This document shows, piece after piece, positions 18,974 to 27,819 of a stretch of DNA of 64,000 nt. The position numbers and the translations under genes are program-made. The notes beneath the pieces are model-generated. The model saw nothing but the letters and a program-made list of their open reading frames with translations. It had not been told where the DNA came from and did no database searches. Source of the DNA: an uncultured Bacilli bacterium (GTDB lineage Bacteria; Bacillota_I; Bacilli_A; RF39; UBA660); assembly GCA_910584085.1 (NCBI GenBank), contig CAJTZY010000008.1, forward strand, positions 1 through 64,000. Reading direction: 5' to 3'. Each line of letters begins with the position of its first letter. The first letter of the stretch is position 1.

Positions 18974-19647
18974 TGAAAAAGATATTAATTAGTCTAAGTG
19001 TAATAGTACTGTCTTTTGTACTAGGTAGTATTATTACAATATTTGTATTAAATAAAGAGTACGATATAGGTAGTATAAATGAATCTTTAGTATATATTGA
19101 GGCTACTTCTTTTGATGATATTAGTAGTGGTAGTGGATTTGTATATAAAACAGAAAATAATAAAAACTATATTATCACTTCATATCACATATTAAATGGA
19201 TATGATGATATATATGTTTATAATAAGGGTGGTAATAAGTATAGGGCTGATATTGCTAGTTATAATGAGGCTAGTGATATTGCTGTTATAAGTGTTGAAG
19301 ATAAATTAGATTTAAAAAATGTAAAAATAGGAAATAGTGATGATTTAAAGGTAACTGATGAAATATACGCAGTGGGAACTCCTATAGATTATAGATATTT
19401 TGGTACAATTACAAAAGGTATTGTTTCTAATTTAGATAGAAAAATAGTTGTTGATGGTAGGGAGTATAATACTATTCAAATTGACCCTAATATAAATTTA
19501 GGGAATAGTGGAGGCCCATTACTTGATAAAAAAGGTAGGGTTGTTGGACTTATATTTATTAAAGAAGATAATATAGATGGTGTTGGTTTTGCAATTCCTA
19601 TAAATTTTGTTATGAAAACTGTAGAAAAAACGGAAGATAAGTGGTAA
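18973..19647 (+). CDS. membrane-anchored trypsin-like serine protease (HtrA-type, no PDZ)
   Basis: A 224-residue protein. An N-terminal signal anchor (~5-25) is followed by a chymotrypsin-fold protease with His72 (TSYHIL), Asp102 (ASDIAV) and Ser179 (LGNSGGP). HtrA/DegP proteins normally continue into one or two PDZ domains; this one stops directly after the protease domain. It would act on misfolded or specific proteins outside the membrane. Translation is coupled to the Abi_2 gene (TAATG). Confidence 0.87.
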   Translation: MKKILISLSVIVLSFVLGSIITIFVLNKEYDIGSINESLVYIEATSFDDISSGSGFVYKTENNKNYIITSYHILNGYDDIYVYNKGGNKYRADIASYNEASDIAVISVEDKLDLKNVKIGNSDDLKVTDEIYAVGTPIDYRYFGTITKGIVSNLDRKIVVDGREYNTIQIDPNINLGNSGGPLLDKKGRVVGLIFIKEDNIDGVGFAIPINFVMKTVEKTEDKW

Positions 19648-19685
19648 TATATATTTATGTAGATTAGAAATGTTGGGGGAAAGGT

Positions 19686-20141
19686 ATGAAGAGAAAAAAT
19701 GAAAATAAAAATTTACATTTAAGTTTAGAAGAGATAAGGGGACTTTTAGTTGCTTATAAAGAAAGAAATGATTTAGAAGCATATAATATACTTGCTATTT
19801 CAAATATTGGATTAGTTAATCTTGCAGCAATTCAATATTTAGGAAATGGATTAACTATGGATGAAATTATATCAGCAGGTAATTTAGGATTAATTGATGG
19901 TATTAATTCATTTGATTATTTAAATAGGGAAATTGAATATTTTTATCCATATATATTAAAGTGTATTGTAAAACAAATACAAAAAGATTTGAATGTTTTT
20001 GATGAAAATAGTCGTAATATAAGCTTTGATCAGTTACTTCCAATTTATGATGAAGATGATAAGAGAATGAATTTAGAAGATGTAATTGATAGTGGTGAAG
20101 AAATAGGTAGAGAAAATCATATATCAATGCGTATTAGATAA
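19686..20141 (+). CDS. sigma-70 region 2-like protein lacking region 4
   Basis: A 151-residue protein. Residues ~27-105 align by eye to sigma-70 region 1.2-2.4 (LAISNIGLVNLAA, then DEIISAGNLGLIDGI, FDYLNREIEYFYPYILKCIVKQI). They are followed by a region 3-like SFDQLLPIYDEDD stretch, after which the protein ends. The -35-binding region 4 is missing, so it is either a truncated sigma factor or an RNA-polymerase-binding regulator. TGGGGGAAAGG ribosome site. It lies at the edge of the accessory zone and could be a remnant. Confidence 0.65.
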   Translation: MKRKNENKNLHLSLEEIRGLLVAYKERNDLEAYNILAISNIGLVNLAAIQYLGNGLTMDEIISAGNLGLIDGINSFDYLNREIEYFYPYILKCIVKQIQKDLNVFDENSRNISFDQLLPIYDEDDKRMNLEDVIDSGEEIGRENHISMRIR

Positions 20142-20165
20142 ATTATTTTTAAAATATTGAAATGA

Positions 20166-20189
20166 GCAAATGTTGAATTTGCTTTTTTT
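20166..20189 (+). terminator. Rho-independent terminator
   Basis: GCAAAT (20166-20171), loop GTTGA, ATTTGC (20177-20182), then seven T. Confidence 0.75.
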
Positions 20190-20479
20190 GTTCCAGGGCA
20201 TGGTGGATACCTTTATACCAAATAGATTAAATCTATAACGGGTATTTATTTGTGTCTCTGCTATATCTAAATTTAAAATAAAAACCATTTTTTATAATTC
20301 GAATATAATTGGAATTTGGTAATGTATAAAGCTAAGAGAAATTACTATAAAGATGAGTAAATATAAAAAATAAATGTTATTTCTTTAAAAAAGTTTCTTT
20401 TTATAATGTTTAAAAAGTGATATAATTGGACTTAAAGAAATCAATATAAACATATTTTTTATAGTAAGGTGAATTAATT
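20190..20479. other. non-coding stretch without clear features
   Basis: AT-rich spacer. A TATAAT at 20421-20426 and an AAGGTGAA ribosome site serve the next gene; no good -35 box is visible. No RNA gene was recognised. Confidence 0.4.
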
Positions 20480-21438
20480 ATGTGTAAAAGAATTACGAAA
20501 AATGATAATCTATTTATTTTAAGTTTAAAAGAAAAATTTCCGGTAAATGCGTACTATGGGTGGGAATTTGGCAACGTACATAGTTTATATAACTATTTTG
20601 TAGGTTATAAAGTGGCTGCAATGGATTTGTATAAACAGTTTATAATATATTCAATAAATGGGGAAATAAACGTAACAGATACATTAATATTTCCTTTGAT
20701 TTTTTTATATAGGCATTCGTTAGAACTGTGTATAAAATATTTGTATTTTAAGTATTCATACACCAGTGAAGAAGATAAAAAGGGATTTTTAAAATGTAAT
20801 CATAAATTGGATTCAATATGGGGTAAAACTAGACCATATATACAAAAATGCTTATCCGAACAAAGAGTATGCTAAGTTTAGAGATAGTTGACAATTATGT
20901 TAATAAATTTAACGATGCAGATAGTGCTTCGATGAATTTTAGATATCCTATTACTAAAAAATTAGATAAAATTCAAAAGATACCAATAAAATTAGATGTT
21001 AAAACTTTTTGTGATAGAATGAATACGCTTTTTGATTATTTAAAAAAAATTGATTATGAAATAAGTTGTAAAATAAGCTATATTACAATAGAAAATTTTG
21101 AGGAAAAACAAAATAAGGTAATTAATATAATAAATAATCATTTGTCCGATGTAAAGTCATATATAAAAAAAGGCCAGTTTAATATTGATAGCATTGACTT
21201 ATTGAAATGTATATATATATTAATTTACTCAGGAAGAGAAATAGATAATGGTATTAAATTATCTAAAACTGAAGAAAGAAATTCAGATTACATAAAACTA
21301 TTAATTATGGTGTATAATGAAGCAGAACTTATAGATAAAGTAGAATTATATGATATGATTTCATCAAAAGAAAAAACTCTTATTTTAAAGTGGCTAAAAA
21401 TATCATTGAGAGAATATAACAAATTAATAAAATTTTAA
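20480..21438 (+). pseudogene. HEPN-like protein gene broken by a -1 frameshift
   Basis: The first frame (20480-20875, 131 residues) and the second (20848-21438) overlap by 28 bases. Read together they make one protein: HKLDSIWGKTRPYIQKCL ... then EIVDNYVNKFNDADSASMNFRYP. That arrangement (His-Lys-Leu, Trp, a long helix, then a DxxSxxFRYP block) is common in HEPN-type proteins of accessory regions. Moving from frame one to frame two needs a -1 shift near 20848-20875, where an A5 run occurs. No classic slippery heptamer is in the right phase, so a mutation is more likely than programmed frameshifting. Confidence 0.6.
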
Positions 21439-21908
21439 ATAGTAAAAATATAATAAGAAAACGATGATAGATATATTTATTATACAATATTTGTATATCA
21501 ACTAATTAGGACTCTAAATATTTAGTGCAGGTTGAAAAGTATAATAAAAAAAACTTCTAATTTTAATTCTGACATTAAAATATATGAAGTTGTAATAATA
21601 TTGAATAATTCCTTTATATAGATAAGTGCGCTAAGGACCTTTATAATTTGGCAAAAACTTATAAAAAGGAACATGAAGATTGAAACATATTTTTAACTAA
21701 ACACTTAATAAATCAAGAAATGTTATTGTTTAAATTGGTGAATTATTTGATTACATTGAAATATCAAGTTGTTAAAAAGCAATAAAAAAACTTTTAATGA
21801 TAAGGAAAAAAATAATTATTAGATAAGTTGTGGAACATAAAGTAAATAGATTGCAAAATAAAAAGTTTTGTGTTACTATATAAAACAATTTCAGGGGGGT
21901 ATTATTTT
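21439..21908. other. degenerate intergenic region
   Basis: AT-rich with many stops. Short protein-like pieces remain, for example KDLYNLAKTYKKEHED near 21634-21681 and a Lys/Leu-rich piece near 21700-21780. They look like decayed coding sequence but are too short to name. The last 20 bases carry the strong ribosome site AGGGGGG for the next gene. Confidence 0.4.
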
Positions 21909-24900
21909 ATGGAACCATTTTCAATAAATATATTTTTTAGTCAAATAGGAAGATTGCCAGTTGATGAAGTTAAAAAATTAGTAGATGACCATTTGTATGA
22001 TTTACAAAAAATGTCTATTGTAGATGCTAATCAAATATTTAACTTTGTTGAAAAAAAATTTAAAATAGTAAGTGATTGGCAGAGTTCTAATGGCATGGTT
22101 GATATTATGACATTTAAAATGATAGCAACTAAAGTACCAGACATATCTGCATATACATTTAAGGAAGTTAATAATATAAATAGATTAAATCCAACAGTTC
22201 AAGTGGAACTAGCACATATACTAAATGAAAATGAAAAGTTAAATTTATTAAATAATTTTGGATATAAATTAACTCCATTAGTAATTCAAAATTTTGTATT
22301 AGCACTATCATTAGAAAATCAAAAAAAGATGATAGTTAAGTTTAAAGATAAAATTACTGATTGCGATTCTGAATTACTTTTATCATTTTTAGGAACTTTA
22401 CAACCAGATAATCAAAAATTCTTTTTAGAAACAATTAAAGCTTATATAAGAGGCCTGAATGCAGATAGTATATCAACAATTATAACAAGTGTATATCCAA
22501 AAAATATCGATTATTTTTTTACCGAATATCACGAATGTATTGAATCATTTGATGCATTAGCTTTTGTTAAATTTTTATCAATGCTTTCAGGTGATGGTAT
22601 AATTTTATGTAGTAAACATTTCGAATCAAAGATAAAAGATATACCTGCTGATATATTGATGTATAAACTTGGAATGAGCGTAGATGATTCTGAGCAAATT
22701 TATAATATTTGGAAGATAAATTCTAGTAAATTAAATGAACTATCAAATGCTTATTTTAACTTAATTATAGAAAGATTAGATGACAATTTAAGATTAAGTT
22801 CTTTAAGTGATTTTAAAGAAAAATATAGTAATATGGATGTTACGGAATTACTTGATTTATTTGAAGCAGACAATGATGAAATTAAATCTAAATTATTTCT
22901 TGAATATAAAGATAAGATTATCAAAATGGATGGCAATGCTTTTATTAAATATGTTAATGAAAATATAAATAGTTCTACGATAAGAAATAAAATTTTCCTA
23001 TTATATAAAGATTTTATATGTGACTTATCTGATGAAGATTTTATATATTTTATTAATGATTATTCAGAAATAAATTTAAAATATTCTTGGGGTAGAGAAG
23101 ATAAATCTGCTAATAAGGAAGAATTGATAGAATATATCTTTAATAACTTTTCTGATAGATTAAAAAGTATTTCTTTAAAATATTTACCTGAATTATTTGG
23201 CAGTAGTGATTCCTGCTTACAACATAAATATATTGATATATTAAGTGAAAGTATTAAACAATTAATTCATGAAAAGGTATATATCAAAGATTTACTTGAT
23301 TCAGTTTGGGGATATTCTACATATGAAATTTTAACAACGTATTTAGAGCAGTTTAAAGAGTTATCTGCAAAAGACTGGTATGGGTTATTAGGTATTATAT
23401 CTGGAAATGCTTATAATATATCTGGAAATGCTTATAATATTGTTGGGAATTTATTATTAGAATGTGATATTGATAACTTTGATTTTATTGATAGAAATAA
23501 TTTATTAGATAGTAAAAATGCACAGATTATGTTTTCTTATTTTGAGAAAAACTTACAAAATAAGATGCTTTTAAAATATACTGAACTGGCAGAAAATAAT
23601 AATCATGAAAAATTAATGGATAGGTATGATGAATTAATTACAAAGGTTGTAGATGAAGATGTAGATGATATTCTAACTAACCATAACTGTACTCATTTGT
23701 TAGTTTTACTTAGGGTATTACTTAAATACCATATTATCAATGATAAAGATGATTATTATCAAATGTTTAAGGAAATATATATGTCTAAATTATTAAATAA
23801 TTTGGATAAAGAAAATTCCCAAAATGTTAATTTAATAAAGGATAGTTTATTTTATAGATTAGTAAAGGGAAGTGTAGATCCAATAATGTTAATTCCTATA
23901 AAAACTTTAAAGGGTCTAATATTCTTTAATAAAAATAATGTTATAACAAATTATGATGAAAATATTAATGTATATAATCCTGATGAAATTGAGCCATTTG
24001 TAGAAAATTTAACAGAAGAACAAGTAATTATGTTAAATAATAAGCTAATTAAACAGATATGTGAGAAATTGTTGTTTAATTATAAGGATGAACATCCTAT
24101 GAAGTCATCAATTAGAAATCTTGCAATTAGATTATATTTATCGGTTGGTTATCAAAATGCTAAAAGATTAATTGATTTGAAATTCCCATTTACAAGATAT
24201 GAATATATATTTAATGGAATTAATATTAAAAAAATTAATCTAGATAGTAATGGTGAGCCAATAATAAATAAAAAGTTAAATGATTTTATGTTTGGTAGTA
24301 ATATAAGTGATGATAATACTAATATTAATAGGTTATTACAAGATAAAATACCAGAGTTTGAGAAGAGATTTGCTGATGTATATAATGGCTTTGAAACTAT
24401 ATATCAAAACTTAAATGGAAATGTTAGTGTTTCAAGAATTTTAAAATGGTATGAAGAGAATAAAGTTTTATTAAATCCAGATGAATATCGTTTATCATCT
24501 GTATTAAGTGAAATTGGTAATGATGAATATGTTTTAAAAGAGGCAAGAAAGTTATATAGTGAAATGAAAAGCCGTGAATTTTCAACTATTCCAAAGGTAT
24601 CAGGAAGTTATAATGATGACTATACATATGAAATACTTGATTTAGATGATCCATTGGGCTTAGTAGTTGGGTATATTACAAGATGTTGTTTCTTAATAAA
24701 TGGTATATCAAGAAGTTCTTTATTCCATTCAGCACAAAGTAAAGATGGTAGGATATTTGTTGTAAGAAAAAACGGTGAATTAGTTGCGCAAAGTTGGGTA
24801 TGGAGAAATGGTAATTTAGTATGTTTTGACAATGTAGAGACAAGAGGAACTTATGATAGTGATATTCTTTTAGAAACATATAAAAAAGCATCTCAAAATA

Positions 24901-25481
24901 TTCTTGAGGTTTCTGCAAAAGATGAAAATACAAAAGAACAAATAAAATTAGTTACTTTTGGAGGTGGATATTCAAGGATATCAAAAACAGACAATAAGGT
25001 TCCTAAAGACAAAATACATACTCCAAGGGTTGATTACAATATTTATACAGATGCAAGTTATGATCAGTTCATATTAGCATCAAATGGTGAGCAAGAACTA
25101 TATTATGGTGATGTAAAAGCTCAATATAAAGATATTAGAAAGGAACCTGATAGATATGTTGAATTGTCACTATTAGATAGAGAACAAAAATCTTCTATTA
25201 TTAAAAGAATTAGGTCTATTGAATTTACAAAAACAGGTAATATAAGAACAGTAGATTTTGATAATTATAGTTATGCATCTATTACTGATGATTGGTATAT
25301 ATTACTTAATCATAGTGGTGAAGTAGAATGTATACTTTTAGAAAATGATAATAGGGCAAGAAAAGAATTGTATGATGAAATCGATAAATTGAATAAGATA
25401 TTTACTGAAATGGGTGTGCGTGCTGAATCAAAAGAAGTTAGTGATAAAATTTTATCCTTAGTAAAAAGAGGTGAGCATTAA
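21909..25481 (+). CDS. large protein of unknown function with a distinctive C-terminal domain
   Basis: 1190 residues from ATG 21909 after CAGGGGGGT; an ATA-rich upstream extension to 21870 is rejected because the ribosome site lies inside it. Residues ~1-900 are helical, Leu/Asp/Asn-rich and repeat-like, with no signal peptide or membrane helix. The C-terminal ~250 residues contain a conserved-looking block: ITRCCFLINGISRSS, RIFVVRKNGELVAQSWVWR and LVCFDNVETRG, similar in style to the acyltransferase-like or PcfJ-like domains of mobile elements. It is followed with a one-base overlap by the 25481 gene. Function unknown. Confidence 0.65.
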   Translation: MEPFSINIFFSQIGRLPVDEVKKLVDDHLYDLQKMSIVDANQIFNFVEKKFKIVSDWQSSNGMVDIMTFKMIATKVPDISAYTFKEVNNINRLNPTVQVELAHILNENEKLNLLNNFGYKLTPLVIQNFVLALSLENQKKMIVKFKDKITDCDSELLLSFLGTLQPDNQKFFLETIKAYIRGLNADSISTIITSVYPKNIDYFFTEYHECIESFDALAFVKFLSMLSGDGIILCSKHFESKIKDIPADILMYKLGMSVDDSEQIYNIWKINSSKLNELSNAYFNLIIERLDDNLRLSSLSDFKEKYSNMDVTELLDLFEADNDEIKSKLFLEYKDKIIKMDGNAFIKYVNENINSSTIRNKIFLLYKDFICDLSDEDFIYFINDYSEINLKYSWGREDKSANKEELIEYIFNNFSDRLKSISLKYLPELFGSSDSCLQHKYIDILSESIKQLIHEKVYIKDLLDSVWGYSTYEILTTYLEQFKELSAKDWYGLLGIISGNAYNISGNAYNIVGNLLLECDIDNFDFIDRNNLLDSKNAQIMFSYFEKNLQNKMLLKYTELAENNNHEKLMDRYDELITKVVDEDVDDILTNHNCTHLLVLLRVLLKYHIINDKDDYYQMFKEIYMSKLLNNLDKENSQNVNLIKDSLFYRLVKGSVDPIMLIPIKTLKGLIFFNKNNVITNYDENINVYNPDEIEPFVENLTEEQVIMLNNKLIKQICEKLLFNYKDEHPMKSSIRNLAIRLYLSVGYQNAKRLIDLKFPFTRYEYIFNGINIKKINLDSNGEPIINKKLNDFMFGSNISDDNTNINRLLQDKIPEFEKRFADVYNGFETIYQNLNGNVSVSRILKWYEENKVLLNPDEYRLSSVLSEIGNDEYVLKEARKLYSEMKSREFSTIPKVSGSYNDDYTYEILDLDDPLGLVVGYITRCCFLINGISRSSLFHSAQSKDGRIFVVRKNGELVAQSWVWRNGNLVCFDNVETRGTYDSDILLETYKKASQNILEVSAKDENTKEQIKLVTFGGGYSRISKTDNKVPKDKIHTPRVDYNIYTDASYDQFILASNGEQELYYGDVKAQYKDIRKEPDRYVELSLLDREQKSSIIKRIRSIEFTKTGNIRTVDFDNYSYASITDDWYILLNHSGEVECILLENDNRARKELYDEIDKLNKIFTEMGVRAESKEVSDKILSLVKRGEH
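23400..23441 (+). repeat. tandem 21-base duplication inside the large gene
   Basis: TCTGGAAATGCTTATAATAT occurs at 23400 and again at 23421 with only the last base of the unit differing; it adds seven residues (SGNAYNI) in frame. Looks like a recent replication-slippage event. Confidence 0.8.
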
Positions 25482-26215
25482 TGGAACAAGTATATTTAGA
25501 AAATGCTAGACAAATATTTTTAATGCCCCCAAGTGATGTTTACTATGAAGGCAGAGATGTAAAACAATTTGATGATTTTATAAGAATGTTAGGTTATGTT
25601 GTTCCTAATAAATTAACGCCACAGGAACTAATTGTATATTTAAAATTTCTTATAAATGATATAAGGGATAAAACTTGTAGATTTCAAAATTCTCAAGCAT
25701 TTAGAAAAATATTTGAGGAATATTTAGAAATTAGTGGCAATTTAGAAAAGTGGTTGACATATTTTCCTGGTTTTATGCAAGTATTCACTAAACCCGAATT
25801 TTATAATGAATTTATAGTGATGTTTAAAAAGTCATTTTATCAACTTGAATTAGAAGAAGAGAGTGAACAAGATTATGGTTGTGTTGAAGTAGAACCAGAT
25901 ATTATTGATATTTCTAATAAAGATAAAGCAGAAGTCGTGGCATCTTTATATAATCATTCTAAACCTCTTGGAATGGGTATTTTTCAATATGATCCAACAC
26001 CAATGACAGTGGAAGTTGCTCGTATGGTACTTGATGATATGGGATATGCATTTGGTTATTTAAAAGGAAGAACAATGAAAGTTAATTTATACGATAATAT
26101 TATTAATGTATATGTATACAATATGGATAATAATCAGCCGGGATTAGCACAAAAAGCAATTTCAAAGTGTAAAAATATAACTAAAGGTGAACAAGTAAAA
26201 CAATTAAAAAAATAA
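25481..26215 (+). CDS. phage-type protein paired with the large gene
   Basis: A 244-residue protein. The N-terminal two-thirds is helical and unrecognised. The C-terminal ~80 residues (ASLYNHSKPLGMGIFQYDP, MTVEVARMVLDD, FGYLKGRTMKV) match a small domain that I recognise from many Firmicute phages and mobile elements, of unknown function. The start overlaps the previous stop by one base (TAATG), with GAGGTGAG upstream, so the two are translated together. A terminator follows at 26221. Confidence 0.65.
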   Translation: MEQVYLENARQIFLMPPSDVYYEGRDVKQFDDFIRMLGYVVPNKLTPQELIVYLKFLINDIRDKTCRFQNSQAFRKIFEEYLEISGNLEKWLTYFPGFMQVFTKPEFYNEFIVMFKKSFYQLELEEESEQDYGCVEVEPDIIDISNKDKAEVVASLYNHSKPLGMGIFQYDPTPMTVEVARMVLDDMGYAFGYLKGRTMKVNLYDNIINVYVYNMDNNQPGLAQKAISKCKNITKGEQVKQLKK

Positions 26216-26220
26216 TATAA

Positions 26221-26270
26221 AAGCAGAAATTCAAAAGAAACTTTGTGACTAATGAATTTTTGCTTTTTTG
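26221..26270 (+). terminator. Rho-independent terminator
   Basis: AAGCAGAAATTCA (26221-26233) pairs with TGAATTTTTGCTT (26253-26265), followed by T residues. Confidence 0.7.
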
Positions 26271-26293
26271 CTCGTTTAACATCTTATTTTTGT

Positions 26294-26363
26294 TTGAATA
26301 TAATAGTGTAGGAGTGATGTTATGGCAAAAGTTGTTATAGATGTAGGACATGGAGGATATTGA
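26294..26363 (+). pseudogene. truncated copy of the amidase gene 5' end
   Basis: The upstream region, ribosome site and first 12 codons of an amidase_3 gene (MAKVVIDVGHGG) are followed after one further codon by TGA. The segment 26294-26356 is almost identical to 31760-31822 in front of the split amidase gene, with one difference in the coding part (GTA for GCA) and several just before the ribosome site. The catalytic domain is absent, so this is a scar. Confidence 0.8.
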
Positions 26364-26484
26364 AAAATCCAAAAATAAAAGAATAGCCATAAAGATAAGT
26401 AAATACAAGAAATTAAGGTACCTTGGTAGGAAAATATCTTTTTTTGATAGAAGAAAATTAAAAAGTGTTATATAATATAGATAC

Positions 26485-26555
26485 GGAGATGTAGTTTAAT
26501 GGTATAACGATTATCTCCAAAATTATAGATGAGGGTTCAAATTTCTTCATTTCCA
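26485..26555 (+). tRNA. decayed tRNA-like gene (Gly-like body, CCA in the anticodon position)
   Basis: A 71-base cloverleaf: acceptor GGAGATG pairs with CATTTCC (26548-26554, one G-U); D-arm GTT ... AAC with the GG of the D-loop; anticodon arm ATTAT-CTCCAAA-ATTAT (one mismatch); T-arm with loop TTCAAAT but three G-U pairs in the stem. By alignment the anticodon reads CCA (Trp), yet the 5' half (GATGTAGTTTAATGGTA) looks like tRNA-Gly, whose UCC is one base off. No encoded CCA tail. A TATAAT lies at 26471. Probably decaying. Confidence 0.45.
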
Positions 26556-26683
26556 TATTTATACTATCAATACTTGATGCCTTAGTATCAATAGCAACAT
26601 TAGTTTCGCCTACGATTATTTCCATTATAATTATTATTATAAATCTTATAGTAAAAATATTAATTGAAAAGAAAGAGGGTACT

Positions 26684-26788
26684 ATGATAACAATTAAAGG
26701 TGTAAACTGCAGTGTTTATGTAGGTAACCTATATGTTGGTTGTTATTGTAAGGATAGAGTTTTGTATAGATTTGCAGTTGAGGTGTGA
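26684..26788 (+). CDS. possible very small protein, or end of a decayed membrane protein
   Basis: 34 codons from ATG 26684 with AGAGGG upstream. The same frame is open upstream through an Ile-rich hydrophobic segment (near 26560-26660), which resembles a holin-like membrane helix. It overlaps the tRNA-like hairpin 26720-26806. Probably a remnant; function unknown. Confidence 0.25.
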   Translation: MITIKGVNCSVYVGNLYVGCYCKDRVLYRFAVEV

Positions 26789-26822
26789 GTCCTCTTACCT
26801 ACACCACTTTTTGATATTAATT

Positions 26823-26853
26823 AAGGTACTTTAATGTGAAAGTATCTTTTTTA
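26823..26853 (+). terminator. Rho-independent terminator
   Basis: AAGGTACTTT (26823-26832), loop AATGTG, AAAGTATCTT (26839-26848), then TTTT. Confidence 0.7.
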
Positions 26854-26879
26854 ATGGTATAATATAAAGGGTGGTTTTA

Positions 26880-27803
26880 ATGAATAAAGTTATTAATAAA
26901 GTATCTGCAAAAAAGAATTTAAATGAAAGTAGCATAAATAATACTATCAGTTATTATAAAAAGTCAAAGAAAAAACAAAAAATTGATAAGTGTAATATAT
27001 GCGGAAATGTATTACCATTAACATGGGATCATGTACCACCAAAGTTTTGTTTTAATAATATTTCTGTAAAATACAATTCTATGATAGAAATGCATGATTT
27101 AGATAGAAAAAGCTCAATTAGTCAGAATGGTATCAAGTTTAGGACAATATGTGATAACTGTAATAATAATCTTTTAGGTGCAGAATATGATAGAGAATAT
27201 AAAAAGTTGGTAGATTGTTTATATAACTTATATATAACACCTGGAGAAATTGCACAATATGTTATTATTCAAGGATTAAAGATAAATAGGATCGCTAGGG
27301 CAATAGTTGGACATATGCTTGCTTCTAGGGAAGATTATACATCTAATAAGTTTGAAGCAGAATTACGAAATTTCTTTTTAGATAAAAATGCTCTCCCACC
27401 AAAGAATATGAAACTTTTATATTATACTTATATATATAATACTATTATGATAATAAGAGATATAGTTCCTAAAAAAATTGGAAATTTAGATTACGATGTC
27501 CCTGATTGTTTTATGAGTTGCCTAAATACTTTTCCAATGGCTTTTATTTTAGCAGACAAATGCGAAAATACATGTGGCTTATATGATATGTTTCAATTAT
27601 GTACAAATGATATTGATGAAGAAATTGATTTTAAAGTAGATTTATTATCATATTTATATCCAAATCATAAGTGTGCAAGGCATCCATACTGGCCATGTAA
27701 TGTAAGTGATGAGGAATCAGGTGTGAGTATGATATTAACAACAGAGGTTTCTCAATATAACTCTGTGATGACTGATGTTAGAAATTTAAAAAAACGCAGA
27801 TAA
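26880..27803 (+). CDS. HNH-like zinc-binding protein
   Basis: 307 residues from ATG 26880 (GGTGG site; a GTG at 26871 is part of it). A treble-clef/HNH-type core: CNICG, then TWDHVPPKFCF with the candidate catalytic His, then ICDNCNNNLLG. The remaining ~200 residues are helical, with a late Cys/His cluster (HKCARHPYWPC). HNH proteins usually cut DNA, but the second half is unfamiliar. It is followed after 16 bases by a membrane-protein gene, making a possible two-gene unit in the accessory zone. Confidence 0.6.
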   Translation: MNKVINKVSAKKNLNESSINNTISYYKKSKKKQKIDKCNICGNVLPLTWDHVPPKFCFNNISVKYNSMIEMHDLDRKSSISQNGIKFRTICDNCNNNLLGAEYDREYKKLVDCLYNLYITPGEIAQYVIIQGLKINRIARAIVGHMLASREDYTSNKFEAELRNFFLDKNALPPKNMKLLYYTYIYNTIMIIRDIVPKKIGNLDYDVPDCFMSCLNTFPMAFILADKCENTCGLYDMFQLCTNDIDEEIDFKVDLLSYLYPNHKCARHPYWPCNVSDEESGVSMILTTEVSQYNSVMTDVRNLKKRR

Positions 27804-27819
27804 GTATAGTAGGTGAAAT

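Noticed and set aside
20848..20875. Programmed -1 frameshift site
   Set aside because: No X-XXY-YYZ heptamer in the right phase and no strong downstream structure; simple indel is more likely.
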